From: Proteinivorax tanatarense
GTDB lineage: Bacteria; Bacillota; Proteinivoracia; Proteinivoracales; Proteinivoracaceae
Length of the DNA: 64,000 nucleotides
Assembly (NCBI RefSeq): GCF_040267685.1
Contig: NZ_CP158367.1
Span: 2,232,001 to 2,296,000 of the forward strand
Reading direction: 5' to 3'
The notes under the pieces were generated by a model that saw only the letters and a program-made list of their open reading frames with translations, made no database searches and was not told the DNA's origin. The position numbers and the translations under genes are program-made. Below, in pieces: positions 18,706-27,387 of this stretch; within the stretch, counting starts at the first letter, position 1, and the number at the start of each line of letters is the position of its first letter.

Positions 18706-19515
18706 TTAACCTTTACTGTTAATAAGATTGGATAACATAGGCAAGCTTTCTATTAGCCTAGGTCCTGGACGGCACATTGAGGAACAGTGAATGGGATAAA
18801 CACGGTCATTTTTCACAGCTTCAACCTCAACTAACTCTTGATTTACTAGATTACAAGCACTTTTATGACAAATTGTTGTACCAACTAACCTGCATTTTTC
18901 ACATCTAGCTGAGTTGCTTTTTTCTTCATTCATTCCACAAAGCAAAATAACTTCAGGATTAAATTTTTTAATTTCTTTTAATTTAATTTGGCAATATGAG
19001 TTGTCATTATCAAAAATCATTTGTTTAGCGCCAAGAATCTTCAATACATCAAACTGATACGAACCATAGCCAGGTGTTAAAAAAACGTCTTTACTTTTAT
19101 ACATTAACCGTACAGTTCTGACATCCTTTATTTTACTTTCTCCAATTGTTATTTGCATTTGACCTCTTAATTTTGAAATCAAAATATTAGCCTCATGACT
19201 TTGGCAAGCTTCAGCTATACTATCTAAAACAGTAAATATATCTTCAACAGTACTAGGTGTAGCATTAACAACTTTTATAGATCTTCTTTTTAGTTGTTTA
19301 ATAACTTCTTTATGTAAGTTATAGCTTACATAAACTATATTAGGTTTGTGATCCAAAATCTTCTTTAAGTCAGGGCTTGCAAAGGAGCCCACTTTTTCTT
19401 TACTTTTTGCCGCAGCTGGGTAATTGCAATATGCAGTTACCCCTACTAAATAGTCTTCTAAGCCCAAAAAATATATGGATTCAGTGGCTGATGGTACTAA
19501 TGACACTATTTTCAT
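18706..19515 (-). CDS. BtuF-like substrate-binding-fold protein, cytoplasmic, cysteine-rich
   Basis: 269 residues with the class III periplasmic-binding fold of BtuF/FepB: IVSLVPSATESIYFLG at the start and RPGPRLIE near the end. There is no signal peptide or lipobox, so it should stay in the cytoplasm. It carries an unusual cysteine set, CEKCRLVGTTICHKSAC then CSSMC just before RPGPRL, possibly a metal or Fe-S site. No transporter permease or ATPase adjoins. Cobamide or metal binding is a guess from the fold. The ATG follows AAAGGGG. Confidence 0.75.
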   Translation of the reverse strand: MKIVSLVPSATESIYFLGLEDYLVGVTAYCNYPAAAKSKEKVGSFASPDLKKILDHKPNIVYVSYNLHKEVIKQLKRRSIKVVNATPSTVEDIFTVLDSIAEACQSHEANILISKLRGQMQITIGESKIKDVRTVRLMYKSKDVFLTPGYGSYQFDVLKILGAKQMIFDNDNSYCQIKLKEIKKFNPEVILLCGMNEEKSNSARCEKCRLVGTTICHKSACNLVNQELVEVEAVKNDRVYPIHCSSMCRPGPRLIESLPMLSNLINSKG

Positions 19516-19688
19516 ATCTAATTTTCCCCTTTCTAGATTCTACTTTCCAGCCCAATCTAATCACATGTTAATACAGTTTGTTAGGTAATTCAATAAGATT
19601 ATGCCTTCTTTAATCTATACATTTTGCTATCAAAACATTATAACCCTAGATAGCAGACTCAATTCGATATTAGTTGTTATAGGTTTTA

Positions 19689-19697
19689 TGCTATAAT
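19689..19697 (+). promoter_or_regulatory. extended -10 promoter of the MFS gene
   Basis: TGCTATAAT is an extended -10 element (TGnTATAAT) 56 bases before the start; the -35 region is poor. Confidence 0.5.
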
Positions 19698-19752
19698 AAT
19701 CAGGTAGTAAGTTATATAAGTTTAATTTGTATATATTTAGGGAGGATAATAT

Positions 19753-20922
19753 ATGAATCGGTGGCTTGTCGTATTAGGAGCTGTGATAGTTCAAATTTGT
19801 GTAGGAAGCATATATACATGGAGTTTATTTAATCAACCTTTAATGGATAAATATGGTTGGTTAAATAACGAGGTATATCTAGCATATTCAATTGCTATTT
19901 TTGTTTTTGCCTTGATAACTATTATTTCTGGTAGATTACAGGACAAGATAGGACCAAGAAAAGTTTCTACTATCGGTATTTTACTATATGGAGGAGGGAT
20001 AGCTCTTTCCTCCACAGCCAATTCTCTTATTCAATTATATTTTTTTTATGGAATCATAGCAGGAGCTGGAGTTGGCTTTGCTTATGTCTGCCCATTATCC
20101 ACATGCTTAAAATGGTTCCCCGATAAAAAAGGTTTTATAACAGGGATTACAGTGGGTTCCTTCGGATTAGGAAGCCTTGCTTTTAAATCAATAATTGAGT
20201 ATTTTATTGAAAATAGCGGAGTTTCAGTAACTTTTTTATACCTAGGTGCCATTTGTACTGTTTTAGGACTTATAGGTTCTCAGTTTCTAATAAATCCGCG
20301 AAATAATACCCATAGAAAAGAGGGTTTTTGCGAAAATAGCAACAACTTTTCTGTTAAACAGATGCTGAAAACTAAATCGTTTTACTTGCTATGGATGATA
20401 CTTCTTTTAGGAAGTTTAAGTGGGCTCATGATAATAGGTCTTGCCAAAGATATTGGCACTGAACTAGCAGGGTTAGATGCTTCTGTTGCTGCTGGAGCTG
20501 TTTCTGTAATAGCTATATTTAATGCAGCGGGTAGAATTCTAATGGGTGCAACTTCAGATAAAGCGGGGAGAATTAAGGTTATCAGGCTGCTTTTTTTATT
20601 TATCATAATCTCGTTAATTATAATGAGCTTTATTGAGCTTAGTTATATTCTTTTCTTTACTTGTGTTTCTAGTATAGCCTTCAGCTTTGGTGGCATCATG
20701 GCAATTTTCCCAGCGATAACAAGTGAGTATTACGGCAATAAAAATTTAGGCGCCAACTATGGCTTAGTGTTCCAAGCTTATGGAATGGGAGCTTTAGTTG
20801 GACCGATGATAATTTCAAGTATTGGAGAATTTCAAGCTACTTTTCTTATAGCTGCAATGCTTTCAATATTAGGTGGCGCTTTGACTTATGTTGTCACTCC
20901 TCCTAGTCCTAGCTTAAAGTAA
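19753..20922 (+). CDS. MFS transporter, oxalate/formate antiporter (OFA)-like
   Basis: 389 residues, about 12 membrane segments. The first helix motif GSIYTWSLFNQPL, the loop SGRLQDKIGPRKV and YVCPLSTCLKWFPDKKG are typical of the OFA branch that includes oxalate:formate exchangers and YhjX. Substrate is probably a small carboxylate, not resolvable here. The ATG follows GGGAGG. It is monocistronic; no clear terminator before the ABC-F leader. Confidence 0.85.
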   Translation: MNRWLVVLGAVIVQICVGSIYTWSLFNQPLMDKYGWLNNEVYLAYSIAIFVFALITIISGRLQDKIGPRKVSTIGILLYGGGIALSSTANSLIQLYFFYGIIAGAGVGFAYVCPLSTCLKWFPDKKGFITGITVGSFGLGSLAFKSIIEYFIENSGVSVTFLYLGAICTVLGLIGSQFLINPRNNTHRKEGFCENSNNFSVKQMLKTKSFYLLWMILLLGSLSGLMIIGLAKDIGTELAGLDASVAAGAVSVIAIFNAAGRILMGATSDKAGRIKVIRLLFLFIIISLIIMSFIELSYILFFTCVSSIAFSFGGIMAIFPAITSEYYGNKNLGANYGLVFQAYGMGALVGPMIISSIGEFQATFLIAAMLSILGGALTYVVTPPSPSLK

Positions 20923-21031
20923 ATACAGCCTCTTTTTAGTCCTAAAAAATGTTAAGGTTTACTAACTTCACCTGTGTTTCGTTTTATGCAATATCTTTAC
21001 TCGATTAACTAAAGCTACTCAATAAATGTAT

Positions 21032-21060
21032 TTGACTAATTTTCCTTTTTATGATAGGTT
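21032..21060 (+). promoter_or_regulatory. promoter of the ABC-F leader transcript
   Basis: TTGACT (21032-21037), 17-base spacer, and TGATAGGTT, an extended -10 element (box 21055-21060). A transcript from here would start near 21067 and carry the leader ORF. The 20923-21031 spacer shows nothing else. Confidence 0.5.
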
Positions 21061-21089
21061 TAAGTCAAAATAAAGAAGCAGGTGCAAAA

Positions 21090-21179
21090 ATGATCACTTT
21101 CCAAAATAATTTATACTTTATCAAAGTTAATACATTCTATTTTGGGAAGCCTATTTACAAGATATGTTCTTTTAAATAG
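21090..21179 (+). CDS. 29-codon leader peptide upstream of ABC-F gene
   Basis: Small ORF with AGGTG upstream; the product starts MITFQNNLYF and ends GKPIYKICSFK. Its last codons lie inside the first stem of the attenuator (21148-21182), so a ribosome stalled near the end would change RNA folding. Leader peptides of this kind precede many ribosome-protection and rRNA-methylase genes. Confidence 0.6.
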   Translation: MITFQNNLYFIKVNTFYFGKPIYKICSFK

Positions 21180-21297
21180 GCTAGGTCTTCTATACTTAAA
21201 AACATTTTTATAATAGTAGGCCTAGCCTACTATTTATTTGTGTAAAATTTAAATTATATATCAAAGGAAATGGCTTTTTAGGCCATTTCCTTTTTTC
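21148..21297 (+). promoter_or_regulatory. attenuator with mutually exclusive hairpins
   Basis: Segment 1 (21148-21157, AGCCTATTTA) pairs with segment 2 (21173-21182). Segment 2 extended (21177-21185, TAGGCTAGG) can instead pair with segment 3 (21221-21229, CCTAGCCTA). Segment 3 also sits in its own hairpin (AATAGTAGGC, 21212-21221, with GCCTACTATT, 21225-21234). A strong terminator closes the leader at 21266-21297. The layout fits ribosome-stalling attenuation. Confidence 0.65.
21266..21297 (+). terminator. leader terminator before ABC-F gene
   Basis: GGAAATGGC and GCCATTTCC form a perfect 9-bp stem followed by T6C. No gene ends nearby, so it ends a leader RNA started near 21067. Confidence 0.85.
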
Positions 21298-21352
21298 TTT
21301 AATAATAACCTGATAGAAGTGGATTTTTTAACTTGGAAAGGAGGTTTTTAAA

Positions 21353-21415
21353 ATGATCCCGTTATATTTTGTTGAAAAATTAAAATATAAGGAGAGATTT
21401 ATATGTCGACAATAG
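21353..21415 (+). CDS. 20-codon ORF overlapping the ABC-F start
   Basis: ATG at 21353 has a strong site, AAAGGAGG. The ORF (MIPLYFVEKL...) ends at TAG 21413-21415, twelve bases inside the ABC-F gene in another frame. Translation through it would couple to, or compete with, the ABC-F start at 21403. Confidence 0.5.
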   Translation: MIPLYFVEKLKYKERFICRQ

Positions 21416-22980
21416 AAATTCAAAACATGTCATTCTATTATAGTAAATTTTATAAAGAGATTTTTAAAGATGTAAATTTGAAATTACATTCTAGTTGGAA
21501 GCTAGGGCTGGTTGGCAGAAACGGTAGAGGTAAGACGACTCTTTTAAACCTCATAAACAATGATTTACAGCCTTCCACTGGTAAAATCAAAGTACCACTT
21601 AATACTGAAAAATTCCCATTTGCATATAAGGAAAACTACACTAAAACTATAGATATAGTGAAAGAAAATATAGCAAACTATCATCAGCTAGAAAATATAA
21701 TGACAAAATGCGTCAACAATTGGAACAAGGAAAATTCTAGACTTTACGGCAACGTTATAGAAAAATATGAAAATTTAAATGGATATAGTATAAATTCAAT
21801 GATTGAAAGAGAGTTTAATTATATCGGCTTAGCTCCTGATACCTTGTATAGAGACTTTAAAAGTTTGTCAGGAGGAGAGAAACAAAAAGCATTGCTGGTG
21901 TCTTTGTTTTTGAAAAAAAATAGCTTTTTGTTAATTGATGAACCTACAAATCATTTAGATTTAAAGGGTAGAAAGAATCTATCTAGATATTTATCTCAAA
22001 AAAATGGTTTTATAGTAGTATCCCATGATAGAAATTTTTTAGATGGATGTATAGACCATGTGCTATCTATTAACAAAGAAACAATATATCTAGAAAAAGG
22101 TAACTTTTCATCTTGGATCTATAACAAAAATATCAAGGAAGGTTTTGAAACTCGCACTAAAAAAAACATCGAAAAACAGGTGAAAATCCTTGAAGAGTCT
22201 GCTAACAAAAATAGAAGATGGTCTGCAGATAAAGAGAAGGAGAAAATTGGCTGTAGAGGAAATAAAGGAGCTATTGGCTCTGTCGCTGCACGACTTATGA
22301 AAAGAAGTATAAGCATAGAGCGTCGAACAAACCAGATGCTAAAAGAGAAAAAAAACCTCCTTAAAAACTATGAAACTGCAAAAGAACTATATTTATCGCA
22401 AAGTAAACTAGAAGAAGATTTATATATTGCTACCAAAGATCTATCTTTTTGCTATGGTGATAAAAAAATTATAGATAAACTTAATTTTAAAGTCTTTAAA
22501 GGTGATAGGTTATGGGTTAAAGGCAAAAATGGTTGTGGAAAAACTACACTGCTAAAAATTATATCAGGTGATCTTAAAGGTACTGCAGGAAAAATAGAAA
22601 AAAACAGCTTCCTTAATATATCAGTTGGCAATCAAAACCTAAAATGGACACAAGGCTCTCTTAACAATCTTCTAATACAGTCTAAAATTAGTAAAAATAA
22701 ATTTAGAAACATCTTATCTTATTTTGACTTAGGTGAAGAATACTTTGATAGACCAATAGAAACATTTAGTCAAGGTGAACTAAAAAAAATAGACATAACT
22801 AGAGCTCTTTGTACAGATAACCATCTTTTTATTTGGGATGAACCACTAAATTTCATGGACATATTATTTAGAACTCAGCTAGAAGAGGCAATCCTAAAAT
22901 TCAAGCCTACTATCATCTTTGTTGAGCACGACGAAACTTTTGGTAAAAGTGTAGCAAATAAAATTCTCTCATTAAGATGA
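21403..22980 (+). CDS. ABC-F ribosome-protection ATPase (Lsa/Vga-like)
   Basis: 525 residues with two ATPase domains and no membrane segment. Domain 1: Walker A GRNGRGKTT (38-46), signature LSGGEKQK, Walker B LLIDEPTNHLD. A charged helical linker (about 245-330) follows. Domain 2: GKNGCGKTT, signature degenerate as FSQGELKK, Walker B FIWDEPLNFMD. Length and linker fit antibiotic-resistance ABC-F proteins, which dislodge ribosome-bound drugs (lincosamide, streptogramin A, pleuromutilin). The leader with small ORFs and a terminator supports drug-induced expression. The start follows AAGGAGAG. Confidence 0.88.
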   Translation: MSTIEIQNMSFYYSKFYKEIFKDVNLKLHSSWKLGLVGRNGRGKTTLLNLINNDLQPSTGKIKVPLNTEKFPFAYKENYTKTIDIVKENIANYHQLENIMTKCVNNWNKENSRLYGNVIEKYENLNGYSINSMIEREFNYIGLAPDTLYRDFKSLSGGEKQKALLVSLFLKKNSFLLIDEPTNHLDLKGRKNLSRYLSQKNGFIVVSHDRNFLDGCIDHVLSINKETIYLEKGNFSSWIYNKNIKEGFETRTKKNIEKQVKILEESANKNRRWSADKEKEKIGCRGNKGAIGSVAARLMKRSISIERRTNQMLKEKKNLLKNYETAKELYLSQSKLEEDLYIATKDLSFCYGDKKIIDKLNFKVFKGDRLWVKGKNGCGKTTLLKIISGDLKGTAGKIEKNSFLNISVGNQNLKWTQGSLNNLLIQSKISKNKFRNILSYFDLGEEYFDRPIETFSQGELKKIDITRALCTDNHLFIWDEPLNFMDILFRTQLEEAILKFKPTIIFVEHDETFGKSVANKILSLR

Positions 22981-23008
22981 TTCAACTACTAAAATAGACT
23001 AAATCAGT

Positions 23009-23039
23009 AAAGCCTCATATCTTAATCCTATGAGGCTTT
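23009..23039 (+). terminator. terminator of ABC-F gene
   Basis: AAAGCCTCATA and TATGAGGCTTT form an 11-bp stem, followed by a T-rich stretch, 28 bases after the stop; it may also serve the convergent heme genes. Confidence 0.8.
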
Positions 23040-23054
23040 GATTGTTTATTTGAC

Positions 23055-23705
23055 TTATTTATTTTTAGTTATGCATTTTTCTTTAAAAAAATTATATGAA
23101 TTCCACATCTCTTTTTCATATTCAATCTTATCTCCCTCGAAAGTAATCCCATAAACAAGATGAAAAAATAAAGCTTTCCTTTTATCTATTTCTTGTATTT
23201 CTAACAGAGCTTTCTTTCTTATTTCTCCCAGTATGCTCAAAATATCACCATATTCCGGACCATAATGTTGTTTCAGTTGTTCTTTAATTTTTTTAGCTAA
23301 CATAGGACTTTTACCATCTGTTGAGATTGCTACAGTTAAGTTTCCTTCCCTATGTATTGCCGGAACTAAGAAATCACAAAACTTGGGGATATCAACAACG
23401 TTAAGTATAGCTCCAACTCTTTGGGCCTCTATATAACATCTTTGATTGACAGCATAATCATCTGTTGCTACATACACTAAAAAATTTTCATCTAAATCAC
23501 CATCTTGATAAGGTCTTTTTTTAAGTGTTATTCTTCCTTCTCCAGCCATGTTTTCTATTTCTGTTAATATTTTTGGACTTACTACTTTAACTTGCGCTCC
23601 ATAATTTAATAGATTTTTAATTTTCCTTAATGCAACTGCCCCCCCTCCCACTACTGTACATTTTCTCCCTTCTATATTTAGCATCACAGGATAATATTTT
23701 TTCAT
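23055..23705 (-). CDS. sirC: precorrin-2 dehydrogenase/sirohydrochlorin ferrochelatase (Met8/SirC-like)
   Basis: 216 residues from ATG 23705, preceded by GGGGAGG. The NAD-binding N-terminus reads PVMLNIEGRKCTVVGGGAVA; VAISTDGKSP near 120 is the family's catalytic-region motif. It oxidises precorrin-2 to sirohydrochlorin and may insert iron, giving siroheme, the entry point to the AhbABCD heme route encoded next door. It overlaps the 3' end of hemA by 89 bases, which is unusually long. Confidence 0.88.
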   Translation of the reverse strand: MKKYYPVMLNIEGRKCTVVGGGAVALRKIKNLLNYGAQVKVVSPKILTEIENMAGEGRITLKKRPYQDGDLDENFLVYVATDDYAVNQRCYIEAQRVGAILNVVDIPKFCDFLVPAIHREGNLTVAISTDGKSPMLAKKIKEQLKQHYGPEYGDILSILGEIRKKALLEIQEIDKRKALFFHLVYGITFEGDKIEYEKEMWNSYNFFKEKCITKNK

Positions 23706-24972
23706 CTTTTGCCTCCCCATTCAAACCAAAAATATCATTAAAGACAGCAGCAACTTGTTCCCCTTCTCCTTTTTGACCAGCATTTTTCATATGCAAAATT
23801 GGTCTTTTCCACATTTTGTTTGTAATTCGTTTTGCTACTGACTCAATTAACTCTTTTTCATTATCAACTTCAGTAGAATATCTATTAAACAAGATTTGCA
23901 ACTCTTTTTCTGCTAATTTGTGGGTATAATCTTTTAAAGCTGCTATTGTTGGAAATATTGGAAGGCATCTATACCAGTCCTGGTACTTATCAACGATATT
24001 TTCTATCTCCTCTTCAATCTTATCTTTGCATTTTTCTCGATATTTCCTATTTGAATGTACAACCTTTTTCAACTGTTCCATATGGTATAAGCTTACACCT
24101 GCTATTTTACCAATATCAGGATCAACATCCCTGGGAAGGGCTATATCAATAATACATACATTTTTATTTATAACTTCTTTTGAAAATTGAGATTTTTTAA
24201 GTACATGGCTATTTGCTGCTGTCGCAGTTAAAACAGCAGCAACTTCGTTAATCACGTTATATCTTTCTTCATAAGGTATATATACAGTTTTTTTATGGTT
24301 CTCTTGAAATTTTCTCACAGATTTCCCGGTCCTATTACATATAAAAACTATAGCAGCTTTTTTGTCCAACAAATTCTCTATAGACACCCTACTCATTTGA
24401 CCAAAACCTATGACCAAAATCTTTTCACCTTGAATATTTCCTAAAGTCTGTTCCATTTGTTGTACTGCTATTGTACTGATAGATAAAGGCTTTTGGGAAA
24501 TTTCTGTTTTTGTTTTTGCTCCTTTAGCAAAAGATACTGCTTCGTTAAACAACCTATTTAATATTTTTTTTGAGTGCTTATTTTCCAGCGCATACACAAA
24601 TGCATCCTTCACTTGGCCTAAAATTTGGTCTTCACCAAGTACTAGAGAATCTAAACCACAGCTTACTCTAAATATATGGTTTACTGCTTCTCTTTCTTTT
24701 TTTATAAAATAGCTTCCTGTTAACTCTCTTTTTCTTAAATTAAAATATCTTTCGAAAAAATCCCTAAACCACTCTTTTGCAGTTTCGGGATTCTTAACAA
24801 CTGCATATACTTCGCTTCTATTGCATGTAGATATAATTACAGATTCTTCGATAAAATTTGTTTTTCTAAAGTAAGCATAGGCTTCTTCTATTTGACTTTT
24901 ATTAAATGCCACTCTTTCTCTAACTGCAATATTAGAGGTTTTGAAGGTTACTCCAAAAACAACTATCCTCAT
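23617..24972 (-). CDS. hemA: glutamyl-tRNA reductase HemA
   Basis: First step of tetrapyrrole synthesis by the C5 route: NADPH reduction of glutamyl-tRNA. 451 residues. Catalytic Cys50 in ISTCNRSEVY; GEDQILGQVKDAF near 118; NADPH loop VIGFGQMSR near 190. The last 30 or so residues (after FNDIFGLNG) overlap the next gene in another frame and look unlike HemA, so a lost earlier stop or a small frameshift at the 3' end is possible. It diverges from the ahb genes. Confidence 0.94.
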   Translation of the reverse strand: MRIVVFGVTFKTSNIAVRERVAFNKSQIEEAYAYFRKTNFIEESVIISTCNRSEVYAVVKNPETAKEWFRDFFERYFNLRKRELTGSYFIKKEREAVNHIFRVSCGLDSLVLGEDQILGQVKDAFVYALENKHSKKILNRLFNEAVSFAKGAKTKTEISQKPLSISTIAVQQMEQTLGNIQGEKILVIGFGQMSRVSIENLLDKKAAIVFICNRTGKSVRKFQENHKKTVYIPYEERYNVINEVAAVLTATAANSHVLKKSQFSKEVINKNVCIIDIALPRDVDPDIGKIAGVSLYHMEQLKKVVHSNRKYREKCKDKIEEEIENIVDKYQDWYRCLPIFPTIAALKDYTHKLAEKELQILFNRYSTEVDNEKELIESVAKRITNKMWKRPILHMKNAGQKGEGEQVAAVFNDIFGLNGEAKDEKILSCDAKYRREKMYSSGRGGSCIKEN

Positions 24973-25018
24973 ACAATCACCCTCATATTGAGAAGTTTTA
25001 ACGCAAAAAAATGTTTTA

Positions 25019-25024
25019 ATTATA
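25019..25024 (-). promoter_or_regulatory. -10 box of hemA-sirC promoter
   Basis: TATAAT on the minus strand 47 bases before hemA; no good -35 box is seen. The 81-base divergent spacer must also hold the ahb promoter, which I cannot place. Confidence 0.4.
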
Positions 25025-25062
25025 TACTCTCTTAAGAATTTTATTAGCTGTTTTTGAATAAT

Positions 25063-26274
25063 ATGTTTAGAAACATAAATTTGTCAAAGAAAAGGTGGGA
25101 TCACTTGTTAAGCATAACAAAATTATTAACAGATTATAGTAATTACGGGGACTCTCTGCGATATCATAACAGTGCTAAAAAAAGCTTTCACGGAACAAGA
25201 GAAGGTTTCGGTCCTGTTGTGGCTTGGAATATAACCGGAACTTGTAACTTAAGTTGTGTCCATTGTTACATGGATTCAAAAAAGCAAAAATACGATGGCG
25301 AACTTTCCTATAATGAAGCTGAAGAATTCATTCAAGATTTGGCAAGCTTTAAAGTCCCTGTGCTTTTGTTTTCTGGTGGAGAACCATTAATGCGAAATGA
25401 CTTTTTTAAGCTTTTGTCTTTAGCAAAAAAGCTAAATATTCGTCCTACAGTTTCTACTAATGGGACTTTAATAACCCAAGAGGTCGCTAAAAAACTTAAA
25501 AATATTGATGTAGGTTATGTCGGCATAAGCTTAGATGGTATGCAAGAGGCAAATGATAATTTCAGACAAAAAAAAGGAGCTTTTGAGGATGCACTAAAAG
25601 GGATTGAAAACTGTGTTTCTGTAGGTCAAAGGGTAGGGCTTAGGTTTACTATGAATCGCCATAACTTTAAAGATCTAAACCTGATTTTTGACCTTGTAGA
25701 GAATGCTGATATTAATCGCATCTGCTTCTATCACTTGGTGTATTCTGGACGGGGAAACACGATTAAAAACCAAGGTTTAACCCATGAAGAGACTCGTCAG
25801 GCCTTAGATATAATTATAGAACGTACTTTGGATTTTCACCGTAGGGGCCTTAATAAAGAAGTTCTGACAGTTGATAACCATGCCGATGCAATATACCTTT
25901 ATTTAAAGCTTAAAATGATAGATTCTAACAGAGCCGAAGAAGTTTATAAGCTTATGAAAAATAATAGCGGAAACCGTTCCGGCATAGCCTTTGCAAATGT
26001 AGATAATTACGGAAATGTTCACCCCGATCAGTTTACACAACAGTATAACTTAGGCAACGTTAAAGAAAAACCATTTAGTGAGATATGGAAAAATGGCTCT
26101 CAACCTATTTTGTCAAGTTTGAGAAATAGAAAGGCTTTACTTAAAGGTCGCTGCACTCAATGTCAATGGCTAGAAGTTTGCAATGGAAACTTTAGAGCCA
26201 GAGCAGAGGCGATAACTGGAGACTTTTGGCAATCAGATCCGGGGTGCTATTTAACTGACTGTGAGATTATGTAA
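25063..26274 (+). CDS. ahbC: radical SAM heme-pathway enzyme AhbC (NirJ1-like)
   Basis: Converts 12,18-didecarboxysiroheme to Fe-coproporphyrin III by removing acetate side chains. 403 residues from the ATG at 25063; an in-frame TTG at 25054 is possible, and neither has a clear ribosome site. Radical-SAM motif CNLSCVHC near residue 63, LFSGGEPLMR, and a C-terminal Cys set CTQCQWLEVC ending in DPGC. The gene sits with ahbD and two AsnC-like genes, which makes the heme pathway call firm. Confidence 0.87.
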   Translation: MFRNINLSKKRWDHLLSITKLLTDYSNYGDSLRYHNSAKKSFHGTREGFGPVVAWNITGTCNLSCVHCYMDSKKQKYDGELSYNEAEEFIQDLASFKVPVLLFSGGEPLMRNDFFKLLSLAKKLNIRPTVSTNGTLITQEVAKKLKNIDVGYVGISLDGMQEANDNFRQKKGAFEDALKGIENCVSVGQRVGLRFTMNRHNFKDLNLIFDLVENADINRICFYHLVYSGRGNTIKNQGLTHEETRQALDIIIERTLDFHRRGLNKEVLTVDNHADAIYLYLKLKMIDSNRAEEVYKLMKNNSGNRSGIAFANVDNYGNVHPDQFTQQYNLGNVKEKPFSEIWKNGSQPILSSLRNRKALLKGRCTQCQWLEVCNGNFRARAEAITGDFWQSDPGCYLTDCEIM

Positions 26275-26391
26275 CCTAAAATGAAATTTCCCCCTATTAG
26301 AACATCTCACTTGACAGGCCACTGGTAGTTTCGGGAGGTGCTGTAGAGTTTTTGCCCCTAACAATTGTAAAATTTAAAGGAGGGAATAATC

Positions 26392-27387
26392 TTGATTATT
26401 TCATGGAATACCACTAATCAATGTAATATGTATTGTGACCATTGTTATAGAGAATCCGGGAAAAAAGCTAGTGAGGAGTTAAATACTAAACAGGGAAAAA
26501 CACTTATAGAGGAAATTAAAAAAGCTGGATTTAAAATCATGATTTTTAGTGGCGGAGAACCTTTTTTAAGAAATGATATTTTTGAACTATTAATCCATGC
26601 TAAAAGGCTAGGACTACGACCAGTTCTAGGAACTAATGGCACTCTTATCGATTTAAATACAGCAAAGGAGTTAAAAAACATCGGTGTTATGGGCGTAGGA
26701 ATTAGCTTAGATAGCTTAAATGAGGAAAAGCATGATAATCTAAGGAAATTTCCAGGGGCCTGGAAAAAGGCAATTGAAGGTATGGAAAACTGTAAAAGCA
26801 TAGACCTTCCTTTCCAAACCCATACAACTGTAATGGGCTGGAATAACCATGAGGTTGAAAAACTAACAGATTTTTCGTTAGAGATAGGGGCGAAAGCTCA
26901 TCACTTTTTCTTTTTAGTACCTACTGGCAGGGCTAAAAATATAGAACAAGAATCCCTTCGTGCTAGAGAGTATGATCAGGTCCTTACCAAAATAATGAAA
27001 AAACAAAAAGATGTAGACATCGAGCTCAAACCGACCTGTGCTCCCCAGTTTATGCGCATTGCAAAAGAGTTAGGTCTTAAGCCACGCTACAGTCGCGGGT
27101 GCTTAGCAGGAATTTCATACTGTATAATAGGGCCTAGTGGACAAGTACAGCCCTGCGCCTATTTAGATCGAGATTTAGGCAATGTAAAGGATACTCCCTT
27201 CAGTGAAATCTGGAAAGAAAATAAAATATTAAAAGAGTTAAGAACTATGGACTATACTGGTGGGTGTGGTAGCTGCTCATTTAAAAGAATTTGCGGTGGA
27301 TGTAGAGCTAGGTCTGCTTACTATAACAACGGTGATTTTATGTCAGAAGAACCTTGGTGTCTATCTCAGCGACGGAAGGGGTATTAG
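26392..27387 (+). CDS. ahbD: radical SAM heme synthase AhbD (NirJ2-like)
   Basis: Oxidative decarboxylation of the two propionates of Fe-coproporphyrin III to heme. 331 residues; the TTG start at 26392 follows GGAGGG. Radical-SAM motif CNMYCDHC near residue 11, IFSGGEPFLR, then C-terminal SPASM-like cysteines CGSCSFKRICGGC. It is followed without gap by the AsnC-like pair. The 117 bases before it show no convincing promoter. Confidence 0.88.
   Translation: MIISWNTTNQCNMYCDHCYRESGKKASEELNTKQGKTLIEEIKKAGFKIMIFSGGEPFLRNDIFELLIHAKRLGLRPVLGTNGTLIDLNTAKELKNIGVMGVGISLDSLNEEKHDNLRKFPGAWKKAIEGMENCKSIDLPFQTHTTVMGWNNHEVEKLTDFSLEIGAKAHHFFFLVPTGRAKNIEQESLRAREYDQVLTKIMKKQKDVDIELKPTCAPQFMRIAKELGLKPRYSRGCLAGISYCIIGPSGQVQPCAYLDRDLGNVKDTPFSEIWKENKILKELRTMDYTGGCGSCSFKRICGGCRARSAYYNNGDFMSEEPWCLSQRRKGY

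Noticed and set aside
19530..19690. Cobalamin riboswitch between the BtuF-like and MFS genes
   Set aside because: No B12-box or long structured leader seen on either strand.
21060..21300. T-box or metabolite riboswitch before the ABC-F gene
   Set aside because: No T-box sequence or known aptamer core; the small ORF with competing hairpins explains the terminator better.
26312..26340. Promoter in the ahbC-ahbD gap
   Set aside because: A TTGACA occurs but no -10 box follows at a usable distance.
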